Below, piece after piece: positions 45,760 through 56,496 of a stretch of 64,000 bases of DNA. Position numbers and translations under genes: made by a program. Under the pieces are notes generated by a model that was given only the letters and a program-made list of their open reading frames with translations, was not told the origin of the DNA and ran no database searches. Source of the stretch: Hippophae tibetana (Eukaryota > Streptophyta > Magnoliopsida > Rosales > Elaeagnaceae). The stretch is from positions 21,355,501 through 21,419,500 of the forward strand of contig CM072801.1 of the NCBI GenBank assembly GCA_037013495.1, written 5' to 3'. Positions within the stretch are counted from its first letter, which is position 1. The number at the start of each line of letters is the position of its first letter.

Positions 45760-46760
45760 GACTGAGCCTTGAAATTGGCCAATGAAAGGCATGAGAAAGG
45801 AAAAACCCCTTATAATGTAGATAGAGGTTGCGAGCAATTATGTGTTTTCCCTTTTTATGATGAAATAGAGCACAACGAACCACCACCCAAGTTTATTGCT
45901 CCCAAGTGCCCAAACTATGAAGGGACAAAAGATCTGGTAACTCACGTGTAATACTTCAAGACAACTATGGGCTTTGTGAACCTCACCCAAGGTAAGAGAG
46001 ATGCCATGATATGCAAGTTATTTACTGCCACCCAATGTGATGGTGCGCCAAAGTAGTTTAATAACATGGCACCTAGTACTATAATCTCATTCTCATAGTT
46101 TGTCAGGTTGTTTATCACCAATTATGCTTGCAACAAGCCATTGAGGAAGGAGTCACACCACATTTTCTCAATCGCCTAGGGAAGTGATGAGTCTACTAAA
46201 AAGTATATGATAAGGTTTAGAGAACAAAAGGCTAGATATATCAAACTACTTGAGCTCTATTGCGATAGAGGCCTTTATGCGAGGTCTCCTTAGGGATTCT
46301 AATTTGTTTGCAAAACTAACCAAGACAATCCCACAAAATTTGAAGGAAGCTTATAGAGAGGTGAAAAGAGAGCTAGGTCTGGTTAAGAGCAGCAAGGCAG
46401 CTATGGAGGCTATGTTAGAAAAAGAGAAAATAAGGATGAGCCTAGACAAGGCTAACCAAGACAATAGGATCAACAAAAAAAAGTGTTTCACACCAAATCA
46501 TAGGAGAGTAGCCAATGGTTTGGGAAGAGAGGGCCTTAGGAGAGGTCACTATCTCCCTTCAAGGGTCCACCTTTAAGAGTAAGTTTAGCTCAGGCAGTGT
46601 TAAGAATGGAGGAGGAGTCAAATGTTAGATGACCCAAAAAATGAGGGCTTTTCTTAAGGACACATCTAAATGGTGTGCCTTTCATAAAGATGTAGGCCAT
46701 GAGATGAGAGACTATAGGTATCTAAAAAATGGAGGATCTATTTCCTAGAGGATATTTAAA
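45760..46760 (+). pseudogene. Gypsy-A gag
   Basis: Frames give FYDEIEHNEPPPKFIAPKCP and NYEGTKDLVTHV (to 45950), then after a stop YFKTTMGFVNL and KRDAMICKLFTAT, then a FREQKARYIK region and QNLKEAYREVKRELG (about 46340). A zinc-finger remnant WCAFHKDVGHEMRDY follows near 46675, with the last Cys lost. This order matches the gag capsid and knuckle of plant Gypsy elements. Stops and frame changes are frequent. Confidence 0.8.
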
Positions 46761-46942
46761 AGACCTCGTATGAAACAATAGTAGAGGAGGAGGGTGGTAG
46801 CCTAGACACGAAACTTTGAAGCTACCCACTCTATCAGGTAACAGGATAGACCCCTACAACAAGCCCAATATAAGGACTATTCATACCATATATAGAGGGC
46901 TCAGACTTAATGGGACCTCACATAAAAGATATGCTAGAAACT

Positions 46943-46945
46943 TAT
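46943..46945. repeat. Target-site duplication TAT of CACTA-1, left copy
   Basis: TAT stands before the element end TACTATTACAA and again after TTGTTGTAGTG at 49686-49688. Three bases is the usual CACTA duplication length. Confidence 0.75.
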
Positions 46946-47275
46946 TACTATTACAAAAATAGATTTTTAAGTCGATTGTTAACCGATTTAAAAGAGACTG
47001 AACACACTTAAAATTTAAAGTTAGTTCTACCTATGAATCAAATTTAAATTTTAAGTCGATTCACCTGTATAAACGACTTAAAATGCCACTTTTGAACATA
47101 TTTTGGTTATTTTCTACTAGCTAGCCTTACTGCATGTTTTCGATCACTTAATAGCAGAAAAAACCAAAATATGTTTAAAAGAGTTTTTAAATACATTATG
47201 TTAATTGAAAAATTAAATATTAATTAATTACTTAAGATCTAAATTTATAATAAAAAATAATTTATATACAATACC

Positions 47276-47278
<3 letters not shown>

Positions 47279-47330
<52 letters not shown>
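47279..47330. repeat. (AT)n microsatellite
   Basis: About 26 uninterrupted AT units inside CACTA-1. Shorter AT runs occur near 19350, 33790, 34156, 44745, 48803, 52016, 59668 and 59936. Confidence 0.95.
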
Positions 47331-47333
<3 letters not shown>

Positions 47334-47704
47334 ACTTAATTACAATATCATTGAATATTATAAGATACCTATGTTATTTAATATCATCATATTCTTCTTC
47401 TAATTCTTCTTATGATCTTATAATTTCAAGTATATGTTTTACCCATTCTTCTCGTAAATCATCAAAAATTTGCATATCATAATCTGATTTGTTTCAACCA
47501 AAGAACTACATGTATTTAAATTCAAAATAAGAATTTAATGTATGAATTCACAAAAATAACTTATATATGTTAAAATAGATTACCACATCAACACTAGAGT
47601 GATATAACAATAACCACATCCCTTCAAAATCATATTAGCATTGTCTTAATCTTTTGTCTATAAAATATGAAGCTATCTAAAATCAAACTTATATTTTTAA
47701 TGTT

Positions 47705-47905
47705 ATAGTGAGTTCTAAATATGAAGTCAAGTGTAACACCGATTTATTACTTGGGTTGGATGAGTTTTGGTGCCCAGAAATTAATATTTTTGTATTTCCT
47801 TGGGGTGAAACAACAATTACTAAAGATACGATAATTCTTGGTGGGTTTTCTATACTTGGTTTGTCAGTGACTAATCCCATAAATGATAAGAATGATCGCA
47901 TCTAA
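47705..47905 (+). pseudogene. Plant mobile domain (PMD/MAIN-like) gene fragment inside CACTA-1
   Basis: A 65-codon open frame reads KYEVKCNTDLLLGLDEFWCP, then NIFVFPWGETTIT and IILGGFSILGLSV. These are hallmarks of the plant mobile domain found in MAIN-like proteins and some transposons (W-C-P, F-x-F-P-W-G-E, T-I-T, L-G-G-F-S). Only the first part of the domain is present, with no start context or downstream exons. It appears to be a piece taken up by the transposon. A decayed transposon-encoded protein is the alternative. Confidence 0.65.
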
Positions 47906-48793
47906 ATGCATACTATATCTCATCTTTTCCTGGTTGATCGATTATTTCATCCCAGTTTATTTGTTCTTGAAATGTTCTCTATAAATAATAAAGTAATAAC
48001 ATATATCATACATTATTACATCAATATGAAAATATCATAAGAAATACTTTGTATCAAGTTAAATTATTAACAAACTTATTGAATTGTTCTTCTCCTTGTT
48101 TATTCAATGACTTTATATTCATTAAGTGGTTCCAAGTATTAAAACACATAATTAATTTCTATCCAATTTGAAATTTTTGTATTCTTTTCATGTCTTATTT
48201 GTAATCTTTTAACACTTGTTTATCCAATTATTAGGGACTTTAAAACGATTCTGTAAAAAAACACTTTTTAGAAGAGATATAATACAAAAAAAATATAATA
48301 TATGTAATTAATTATAAAGCAAAAGAGACTTACATAAATGATTTTACATATCTTATACATTTTAGCATCTTCAATCTTATACTTTTACATTTAATACATG
48401 GACATCGAATCATATTAATTTCATTATTATTATTTTTACGGGAAAATTTCAAAAAAGTTTCAATTATAGAAATATAGTCCTACTCAATTCTATACTTTGT
48501 GACATCCAAGATTTGTATATTTTCTATTGATGAAATTAAACATATTAAATATGTATCCAACAAACTATAATTGTATTAATCACTAATATATTTCAGATAT
48601 TATTATATATAAAGTAATAAATTATTCTAATATCCATCCAAAATCATATAAAAATAAATACATAAAATCTAAACAATTAGTAAATTCATTATAGCATTAA
48701 CAATATATAATATACAATAATTTATATACATATATAAATGCATGAAATAATAATAAATATTAATTAACTCATTATAAATTATATATATATACA

Positions 48794-48834
<41 letters not shown>

Positions 48835-49071
48835 ATGTACATGAAAATAATTTTAAGTTTATAATAAATTAATATATATATCCAAAACATAACATAAAAT
48901 GATTGAAATAAATAAATAAATAATACCTTCTTATCTTCTAAGCTTCAATAAAAAATATACAACCTACATCACACAAAAATATACACAAATAATCAATAAC
49001 ACATAGTATACATTAAAATAAAAATATGAATAATAAATATAAAATAATAATATGATTAATAAGTATAAAAT

Positions 49072-49243
49072 AATGCATAGAAACACTTACAAGAGTAAAT
49101 GAAGTGAAAATATGAATGCATAGAAACACTTACAAGAGTGAATGAAGTGAAAATATGAATGCATAGAAACACTTACAAGAGTAAATGAAGTGAAAAGATG
49201 AATGCATAGAAACACTTACAAGAGTAAATGAAGTGAAAAGATG
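49072..49243. repeat. Four 43-bp tandem units in CACTA-1
   Basis: Units starting AATGCATAGAAACACTTACA begin at 49072, 49115, 49158 and 49201 and are almost identical. Confidence 0.95.
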
Positions 49244-49688
49244 AAAGAAATGAAGAAAAAAATAGTGTTTAGTAAGTGAGAAAGTGAAAGAAAATGAGTA
49301 TGAAAAATTTGAGTATTATGCTTAAAAAAATAGTGAATCTAGAAGAGAAATTAGAGAGGAAGAAAACCAAACTGATGGCATTGAAAATGGTGGTTGGAAG
49401 TGACCCAAAAAAGAGATAACATATGGTTTTTCTCTGTAAGAGAAGAAAGAAACACGAGCTAGCACTGTCGGTAAATGGAGGAGAGAAGAAGCTAAGGAAA
49501 AAAATAAGGTAGCGTCGATTGACACGTAGAATTGACACTACACGTAGGATTTTAAGTTAGTTTTACGTGTCAATCGACACTACACGTGGCTTAAGTCAGT
49601 TGATATGTAGAATTGACTTAAAATCCTATGTGTAACATCGGTTGACTTTAAATCCCAACCTATATACCCTTTTATTGTTGTAGTGTAT

Positions 49689-50212
49689 ACAACTTCTCAC
49701 GTGTTTACAATCGGGAAAAAGAGAGGCCTTCTGTTGAAATCACCTTCAGTGAGATGGATGAGGCCTCGTATCCCCACGAAGACCACTTGATAATAACTTT
49801 AAGAATAGGATCCTACGATGTTTGTCGAATCATGATTGACATTGGGAGCTCAATCAACCTTCTTTTTCTGTTGACAACAAGGTCCCTAGGCATAAAAGAA
49901 TGTGATATTGCAAGAAGAGAGCTACCCTCTATGGGATGCAACAATAGCACTACCTATGCAATTGGAACCGTGGTGCTACCTATCATGGCAAAGGGATCTA
50001 TAGTGATGAACAATTTTGTGGTAATTGATGTCCAAGCTCACTACAATGTCATCCTAAGCAGGCCATGGATACACACAATGAAGGCAATTCTGTCTACCTT
50101 TCACCAAGTCATCAAATTCTCGGCTAAGGAGGGCATAAAAGAGATAAGAGGAGACCAGGAAAAGGTTAGAAATTGTTGTAATGTGACTATTAGTAAGGCC
50201 ACTCCCAAGTAG
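49689..50212 (+). pseudogene. Gypsy-A aspartic protease
   Basis: The frame enters from the end of CACTA-1 and contains ITFSEMDEASYPHEDHLIIT, then the catalytic segment MIDIGSSINLLFL (D-x-G-S) and GTVVLPIMAKG, and YNVILSRPWIHTMKAILSTF. This is the Gypsy retropepsin of the group with HDD/HED-L before the core. The catalytic Asp and Gly-Ser are kept. It ends at the stop 50210-50212, with no RT behind it. Confidence 0.85.
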
Positions 50213-50429
50213 CAAACATAATATAGGCCTTTTAAAAAAAGGCAGTAGATGTCTAGTATACTTCGTCAATTCAAATGAGATGAGATATCTACCAATAAGA
50301 GACAAGGATGACCTTACACTTCTGTTGTACCTTATTTTATCATCTTTATGTACCATTCCTATATATATATATTAGGTGATTTCTTGCAAGTAATCACTCT
50401 ATCCTAATATTACATGCTCGTCCTAAAAA

Positions 50430-51690
50430 AAAGGGTAGAACGTTCTCCTTCAGAGAGTTGATCACCTCAAACTCAGAAAAGGTAGAGCTTTCTCCATAAA
50501 AAAGAGTTGATCACCTCAAGCTCAAAAAAGGTAGAGCTCTCTCCCTCAAAGAGAGTTGATCACCTCAAGCTCAGACTAGGTAGAGCACTCTCCCTCAAAG
50601 ATAGTTGATCACCTCATCCTCAGAAAAGGTAGAACATTCTCCTTAAAAGAGTTGATCACCTCAAAGCTCAAAAAAGGTAGATCATTCTCCATCAAAGAGA
50701 GTTGATCACCTCAAAGCTCAAAAAAGGTAGAGCGCTCTCCATTAAAGAGAGTTGATCACCTCAAGCTTAGACTAGGTAGAGCGCTCTCTCTCAAAGAGAG
50801 TTGATCACCTCATCCTAAAAAAAGGTAGAATGCTCTCCCTTAGAGAGTTTATCACCCCAAGCCTAGAAAAAGGTAGAGTTCTTTCCATCAAAGAGAGTTG
50901 ATCACCTCGAGCTTAGACCAAGTAGAGCGCTCTCCCTCAAAGATAGTTGATCACCACATCCTAAAAAAAGGTAGAACGTTCTCCCTAAAAGAGTTGATCA
51001 CCTTAAAGCTCAAAAAAAGGTAGAGCATTCTCCATCAAAGAGAGTTGATCACCTCAAAGCTCAGAAAAGGTAGAGCGCTCTCCATAAAGAGAGTTGATTA
51101 CTTCAAGCTCATACCAAGTAGAGCGCGCTCTCTCAAAGAAATTTGATCACCTCGTCCTAAATAAAGGTAGAATGCTCTTCTTTAGAGAGTTGATCACCCC
51201 AAGCTCAGAAAAGGTAGAGTGTTATTCATCAAAGAGAGTTGATTACCTCGAGCTCAAACCAGGTAGAACGCTCTCCCTCAAAGAGGGTTGATCACCCTGT
51301 CCTTAGAAAAGGTAGAACGCTTTCCCTTAGAGAGTTGATTACCTTAAGTTCAGAAAAGGTAGAGTGCTCTCCATCAAAGAGAGTTGATCACATCAAGCTC
51401 AGATCAGGTAGAGTGTTCTCCCTTAGAGAGTTGATCACCTTGTCCTCAGAAAAGATAGAGTGCTCTCTATCAAAGAGAGTTGATCACATCAAGCTCAGAT
51501 CAGGCAGTGTTCTCCCTTAGAGAGTTGATCACCTTGTCCTCAGAAAAAGGTAGAGTGCTATCTATCAAAGAGAGTTGATCACATCGAACTCAGATCAGGT
51601 AGAGTGCTCTCTCTCAAAGAGTTGATCACCTCGTCCTCAAAAAAGGTAAATAACTCTCTTTCAAAAAGTTGATCACCTCAATCTCAAAAA
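50430..51690 (+). repeat. Tandem array of about 50-bp units in the 3' part of Gypsy-A
   Basis: More than twenty imperfect units of the type GAGAGTTGATCACCTC-AAGCTCAGAAAAGGTAG-AGCGCTCTCC follow one another. Unit length varies from about 48 to 60 bases. Most carry TGATCA. Some frames stay open (51094-51291 and 51239-51520), giving repeats of VDHLKLRSGR-type peptides, but nothing suggests they are genes. Confidence 0.93.
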
Positions 51691-51839
51691 GGTAAGGCTC
51701 TACATCGTGTGAATCATTATGTCTAGCACCTTCTATATATGGATGTTGAGAAAGAGCTCGACATCATGCGTAAGGACGTCAATTCTATTCGCCTACTGAG
51801 CCTTTTAATCTTCCATTTTAGTTGAAGAACTTAATTAAA

Positions 51840-51852
51840 AGAGTAGGGGGAT
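51840..51852 (+). other. Polypurine tract of Gypsy-A
   Basis: AGAGTAGGGGGA lies directly before the TTGATG that opens the 3' LTR. Confidence 0.65.
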
Positions 51853-52113
51853 TGATGTTTGAGCATAAAGAATGATCTATTGCCTGACTTTTGTTGAGCC
51901 CAAGCCTTGAGGTGGTCGACTTTAAGCTTTAAATATATTTTATTTTACTCTTATATCCCTCTAATACACTGCTACATAAACACCCTATTTAACCGACATC
52001 TTCACGTATAAAACTATATATATATATATATATATATTAAGAGATCTACATATTTCATTAATTGTTCTAACTTCTATATAACTTATCTTTGTGTAAATCA
52101 GATCAATTTCAAA
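51853..52113 (+). repeat. 3' LTR of Gypsy-A
   Basis: It starts TGATGTTTGAGCATAAAG and matches the 5' LTR in TGACTTTTGTTGAGCCC, CTTTAAATATATTTT and TACATAAACACC segments, then an (AT)n run. The end is estimated. Confidence 0.7.
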
Positions 52114-53743
52114 AATGATTTTTGGACACTTCATCTTAAGGAAGAAAAAAATTTATTTTAATTTAAAATGAAATCTTAATTGATATGTCAAGTTTTAATT
52201 AATTTAAACAATTGAGTTTATTTTCAAAATCTAATTAAATTCTAATACGTTAATTGAAATTTAATTTTAACCGATAACTATTTTATTATACCTTTCACGT
52301 CATGTAAAAATGTTAGTTATTTTTCGTCTTTTTTGAAAAAAATAAACTTGTTATTTATTTCATAAAAAATATATCGTATTTTATGTTATTTCTTTTTCAT
52401 GCCTAAAAAAGTCGATGGTTCTGGTAGTGAGAGCACGTAGGATAAGATTTTTCCAAGAAGTTTGGGCCAAGGGGCACGAATAGGTAGCACGTCGTTGGTG
52501 AGATGCTGTCAGGGGTTTGTCACTTTGTCGGTGTCTAAAATATCAAGAGAATTATTCATCGAATAATAATGTATTATTTTATGTAAAGATAGATTTTATT
52601 TTTTTTATTTTTACAATTATATTAAATAAATTCCATTTTAATTTGAATAAATTATAATTAAAATATCTAAAATTAAATTAAATAAAAATATAAAAAATGA
52701 TTATTTTTTCAATGTAATTATTTTTAAAATAAATATAAAATTTAAATAATATTTTTATAATAAATATCCATCAATATGAGATGCTTTAGGAAAAGTTGTG
52801 GAAACAAAAAAAGTTGGTAAGTACACCTGTAATTTTAGATCTCACAAATTCCAACCTACAACCTATAACACAAAATAAATAATAATAATAATAATCTTGA
52901 AAATCGAGAAATCAGTGAAGGAAATCTGGTGAATCTTTTTAACGAGTGAAAGGTGATGATTCTGGGCCCAGAACAAAAGCACTGAGAATTAGATGTTGAT
53001 TGTACTGATAATCAACCACATCACTTTTATAATCCTTTTAATTCTGTGTCTCCTTTTCTTTCTAGTAAATCATTTATTTTTTTGGGAGAAATATATGAAT
53101 TAAGTATATGAATAACATAAATAATATTTTCATAAATATATTTATTTATATACAAATTGATTGCTATATATAAATATTAATAATGCATTTGTACATGAGT
53201 AAACATAATAGCTAATAAATCAACCATGCCATTAAAATTGGTAACCAGTGAAACTACGTGGTCATGAATGTCATTGGCGTTTTCTTCGTGATCTAAATTT
53301 AAGTTATAATATTTATAAAATTGTAGTATATAAATAAAATAGATATGTGTTATTTTGAATCTTTATTATCAAGTTTTATCACTCAAAATTACATTACAAA
53401 TTTAATAATTTAAAAATATATTTAAATGAGATACATATAATATATTTTTCGATAAAAATAAGTAATATTATTTTTTAATGTTTATATGATGTATCTCTTG
53501 AACTAAAATTCTGAATCTATTATTGATAGTTCGATTAAGGTTTTAAAGTTTAAAAATTAACAATTAATTGAACCAACATATATATTTATTTTTTAATTTT
53601 ATACATTTATAGTGCATATATATCATATATGTTTATGATCATCTAATTTTAATTAAACTTTTATATTAATTGAAAAGGTGAAATAACTTATATTATTTCT
53701 CTAACATTCATTTTTATAAGTATTCATTATAACTTAAAGATTA
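52114..53743. other. Intergenic, no gene recognised
   Basis: AT-rich with no ORF of note. Slightly richer patches at 52400-52540 and 52900-53050 show no recognisable motif. Confidence 0.5.
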
Positions 53744-53967
53744 TGAGCAGAAATGATAAAGGTAAAAGATGAAGATAAAATGGAAGTGTACTAAATCTTT
53801 CATTTCTTGAAATAGCTTATGTGATCCATGATACACTTATATTCGAATGAGAGATAGAGTTTGTTACAAATGATAACATCATAACACCCATGATGATATG
53901 GCTTAGAGACTTTATTCACTACATCACTAGCACATTTACTCATGTATACACTAATCACATTCTAACA
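53744..53967 (-). repeat. 3' LTR of Copia-D (left end estimated)
   Basis: On the minus strand it starts TGTTAGAATGTGATTAG, directly after a purine-rich TTTAAAAGG. The outer end is estimated from the first plausible TG on the plus strand; no target duplication was identified. Confidence 0.5.
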
Positions 53968-54017
53968 CCTTTTAAACTCACAGTTCTTGAAAGCTAACAT
54001 TCGCTTCAACACTATGA

Positions 54018-55154
54018 TGGTGTTTGGTTCGTGGAATGGAATCAAAATCGGAATCAGAATGTAATGGAATGAAATAGAAAGAAAACAATGTTGTTTGGTT
54101 TGACCACTATAATCAAACTCGGAATCAGAATTACAGTGTTTGGTTTACCACTGGAATGGAATGAAAAAAACTATAAATTACCTTAATACCCCTACATTTA
54201 GTAACGTTCAAAGAATGCCATTTAATTACTATTTTTTCGTCACACAAAATACATTATTAAATCATTATTTTTATAAATAATTATTACTTAATTAAAAAAA
54301 ATATATTATTAAAATTATTATTTTTCTAAATAGGGTTTTGAGGTTTGAGATTTGGAATTTAGGGTTTAGGGTTATATTTGTGGGTTAAGGTTTAGGGTTA
54401 AAATTATTATTTTTCTAAAAAAGGTTTAGGGTTTTAGAATTTGGGATTTTGGATTTAGGGTTTTAGGATTTGGAATTTGGGGTTTAGGGTTTAAGGTTTA
54501 AGGATTTGAGGTTTAGGGTTTTGGGATTTAGGTTTTAGCGTTTAGGATTTTGGGTTTTGGGATTTAGGTTTTAGGGTTTAGGATTTAAAATTTAGCGTTT
54601 TGGGATTTAGGTTTTAGAGTTTAGGGATTTTGGATTTGGGGTTTAGGGATTTGAGGTTTAGCATTTAGGGATTTGGGGTTTAGGGTTTTAGGATTTAGGG
54701 TTTAGGGTTTAGGGTTTTGGGATTTTGAGTTTAGAGTTTAGGGTTTTGGGATTTAGTGTTTTGGGTTTTGGGTTTTGGGTTTTGGGATTTAGGTTTTAGG
54801 GTTTTGGGATTTGGGGTTTAGGGATTTGAGGTTTAGGGTTTAGGGATTAGGGATTAGGGATTTATGGTTTAGGGTTTTAGGATTTGGATTTAGGGTTTTG
54901 GGATTTGGGATTTGAGTTTAGGGTTATATTTTGGGTGAGGGTAAAATTGGAAAAAAATTAGATGGGAATGGAATCATCATTCCTAAAGGGGGAGAAGGAA
55001 TTGTGATTCCTTCTCCTTTAGTAATCGATTTCATTGTGATTCCTTCTCCTTTAGTAATCGATTTCATTCCGTCCCCCCCATTCTGCCCAACCAAACACAC
55101 AAAATGGAAGGAATCAATTCTGATTCCTTTCCATTCCCTCTAACCAAAAATCAC
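54018..55154. mobile_element. TL2: inverted-repeat element with 600-bp telomere-like array, inserted in Copia-D
   Basis: The element starts TGGTGTTTGGTTCGTGG and ends TAACCAAAAATCAC. CTATGA stands directly outside both ends (54012-54017 and 55155-55160) and is probably the target duplication or part of an 8-bp one. The left zone is rich in GGAATGGAATC-type words, then an AT-rich zone, then 54330-54940 with TTTAGGG-like words. The right zone has ATGGGAATGGAATCATCATT and ATTCCTTCTCC, which are inverse counterparts of TL1 words. The only ORF (54931-55143) is low complexity. Confidence 0.75.
54330..54940. repeat. Degenerate (TTTAGGG)n-like array
   Basis: A long run of TTTAGGG, TTTTGGGA, TTTGGGG and TTTAGGA variants with few perfect neighbouring units. 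Its orientation is opposite to that in TL1 (17150-17410). Confidence 0.9.
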
Positions 55155-55169
55155 CTATGAGCTTAACAT

Positions 55170-55648
55170 TTAAATTCTTAAATTATGTAGTGTGTATAGC
55201 CTTATCGTTATGTCTGCAATTTTAGCTTCACTTGAAACATATTTCATGATCATTTCACATACTAAACTTTTTCTCTGACAAAGTGAAAGTCAATTTCAAA
55301 GTGTTTAATCCTTGAGTGAAGTACTGGGCTTTTGGCAAAGTATCAAACACTAATATTATCACAAAATAATGTTGGTGCTTGAGGTATACACCCAAAAAGT
55401 TCTTTGATCAACTTCAATAGAGCTACCTCAGTTGTTACACAAGCAAGTGATCTAAACTCAACCTTAATAGAGGATCGAGATAGAACACATTGTTTTCCAA
55501 AAGACAACATTAAAGAATAGCCCAAGAAAACACAGAACCCACCTATACTCTTTCTATCATCATTATAAACACAAAATGGTCTGAAAATCACTCTTCTATA
55601 AGTAAACTCCATAGCTTGAGGTACTAGCTAAATATCTTAGCACTCTCT
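55170..55648 (-). pseudogene. Copia-D RNase H, C-terminal part
   Basis: The minus-strand frame reads RVLRYLASTSSYGVYL, then RKSIGGFCVFLG, the SRSSIKVEFRSLA catalytic zone and APTLFCDNISV. After a stop it continues with LHSRIKHFEIDFHFVREKV. This is the end of a Copia polyprotein. Its upstream part is on the far side of CACTA-2. Confidence 0.85.
55646..55648. repeat. Target-site duplication TCT of CACTA-2, left copy
   Basis: TCT stands before CACTACTACAAGG and again at 61961-61963 after TTGTAGTAGCG. Confidence 0.75.
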
Positions 55649-55902
55649 CACTACTACAAGGAAAAGCTATTATGTCGATTCATTGAGGTAACTTTAATTT
55701 TAAAGTCAGCTTTAAGGTAGAACTAACTTAAAAATGGTACAAACCTGAAACATATTTTTTGTTATTTTCTACTAACCTCCCTACATGTTTTAAATCACAT
55801 AATCGTAGAAAAACCAAAATATGTTTAAAAAAATTTATTCATTTAAAAACTAAATATTAATTAATTACTTAAGAACTAAACTTATAAAAAATATTTATAT
55901 AC

Positions 55903-56496
55903 TAATGGAGATCGTGCTGATCAAGTTGATGTTTCCAAGTACTCATCAAGTTGATGTTCCCAAATATTCTCAAGATCTTTTACAAGAAATTGGTTGTCCA
56001 ATCATTAGGGATAGATTTGAAAGATCAAGTTGGGTACAAAGATTACTTTAGGAAGCAATTGTTGTTTTATTAATTGTAAGCCTTTTATGTTTTATTTATC
56101 ATAAGTTTTTTTATTCTTTTATTTTTAAGGATTGATTAGGCTTAATCCACCACTAATTAGGCCCATTTCATCTAGGGCTTTTTCTTTAGGGTTTGAATTT
56201 GGACCTAGGGTTTTTCTTTAGGCTTGAATTTACATCTAAGGTTTTCATGAGGGTTTGTTATTATAAAAATGCAACACCTATGTATTCTTGGGGAGACCAT
56301 ATATCATTAATAAAAAAATTCTTTGAGAAAGCTTCTTGCTTTGACTTCTTGTGTTCTTGATTAAATGATTGAATTCAAATTATCAAATGGAGTGATAATC
56401 CTTTGTGGCGTCTCAAGGTTAGGGTTTTAAGGACTTTGTTCCTATTCCTTTGAGTTCGTGGGTTCCTAGGATTTTTCGCCTAAAGGGTCTGTATCA
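55903..56496 (+). repeat. 5' LTR of Gypsy-B
   Basis: It runs from TAATGGAGATCG to GGGTCTGTATCA. The usual first TG is mutated to TA in both LTRs. Confidence 0.85.

Larger units (their letters stand above)
46946..49685. mobile_element. CACTA-1: non-autonomous CACTA transposon inside Gypsy-A
   Basis: It starts TACTATTACAAAAATAG and ends CTTTTATTGTTGTAGTG, mutated CACTA termini. TAT flanks both sides. The sub-terminal zones repeat AAGTCGATT-, GACTTAAA- and CGTGTCAATCGACAC-type words. The same sequence order, with the same spacing, occurs in CACTA-2 (for example the CCAAAATATGTTTAAA and CCAAAGAACTACATGTATTT segments). No transposase is present. It carries a coding-like fragment (47705-47905) that CACTA-2 lacks, and a 43-bp tandem array. 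The Gypsy protease frame resumes right after it. Confidence 0.88.
44789..52113 (+). mobile_element. Gypsy-A: Ty3/Gypsy element with gag and protease only, rich in tandem repeats
   Basis: A 431-bp 5' LTR (44789-45219) and a shorter 3' LTR (about 51853-52113) share GACCTCAAGCTTTAAAT-type and TTTTACTCTTATA words. After the 5' LTR stands TTTTTGCACCCACCGTGGGG, a primer-site region common in plant Gypsy elements. Gag (45760-46760) and an aspartic protease (49700-50212) are recognisable; no RT, RNase H or integrase is present, so it depended on other elements. CACTA-1 interrupts it at 46946-49685. Two tandem arrays are present. Both ends are estimated from LTR comparison; no target duplication was found. 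Confidence 0.85.

Noticed and set aside
49269-49538. Antisense 89-codon and 67-codon ORFs in CACTA-1 (and similar at 61448-61778 in CACTA-2)
   Set aside because: They are Phe/Ser-rich readings of purine-rich sub-terminal DNA and are not preserved as a protein between the two related elements.
50430-51690. CRISPR-like regular repeats
   Set aside because: Units are imperfect, of variable length, have no unique spacers, and lie inside a plant Gypsy element between protease and LTR.
54931-55143. 70-codon ORF at the TL2 right end
   Set aside because: It reads through repeated ATTCCTTCTCC-type terminal words; low complexity, no homologue recognised.
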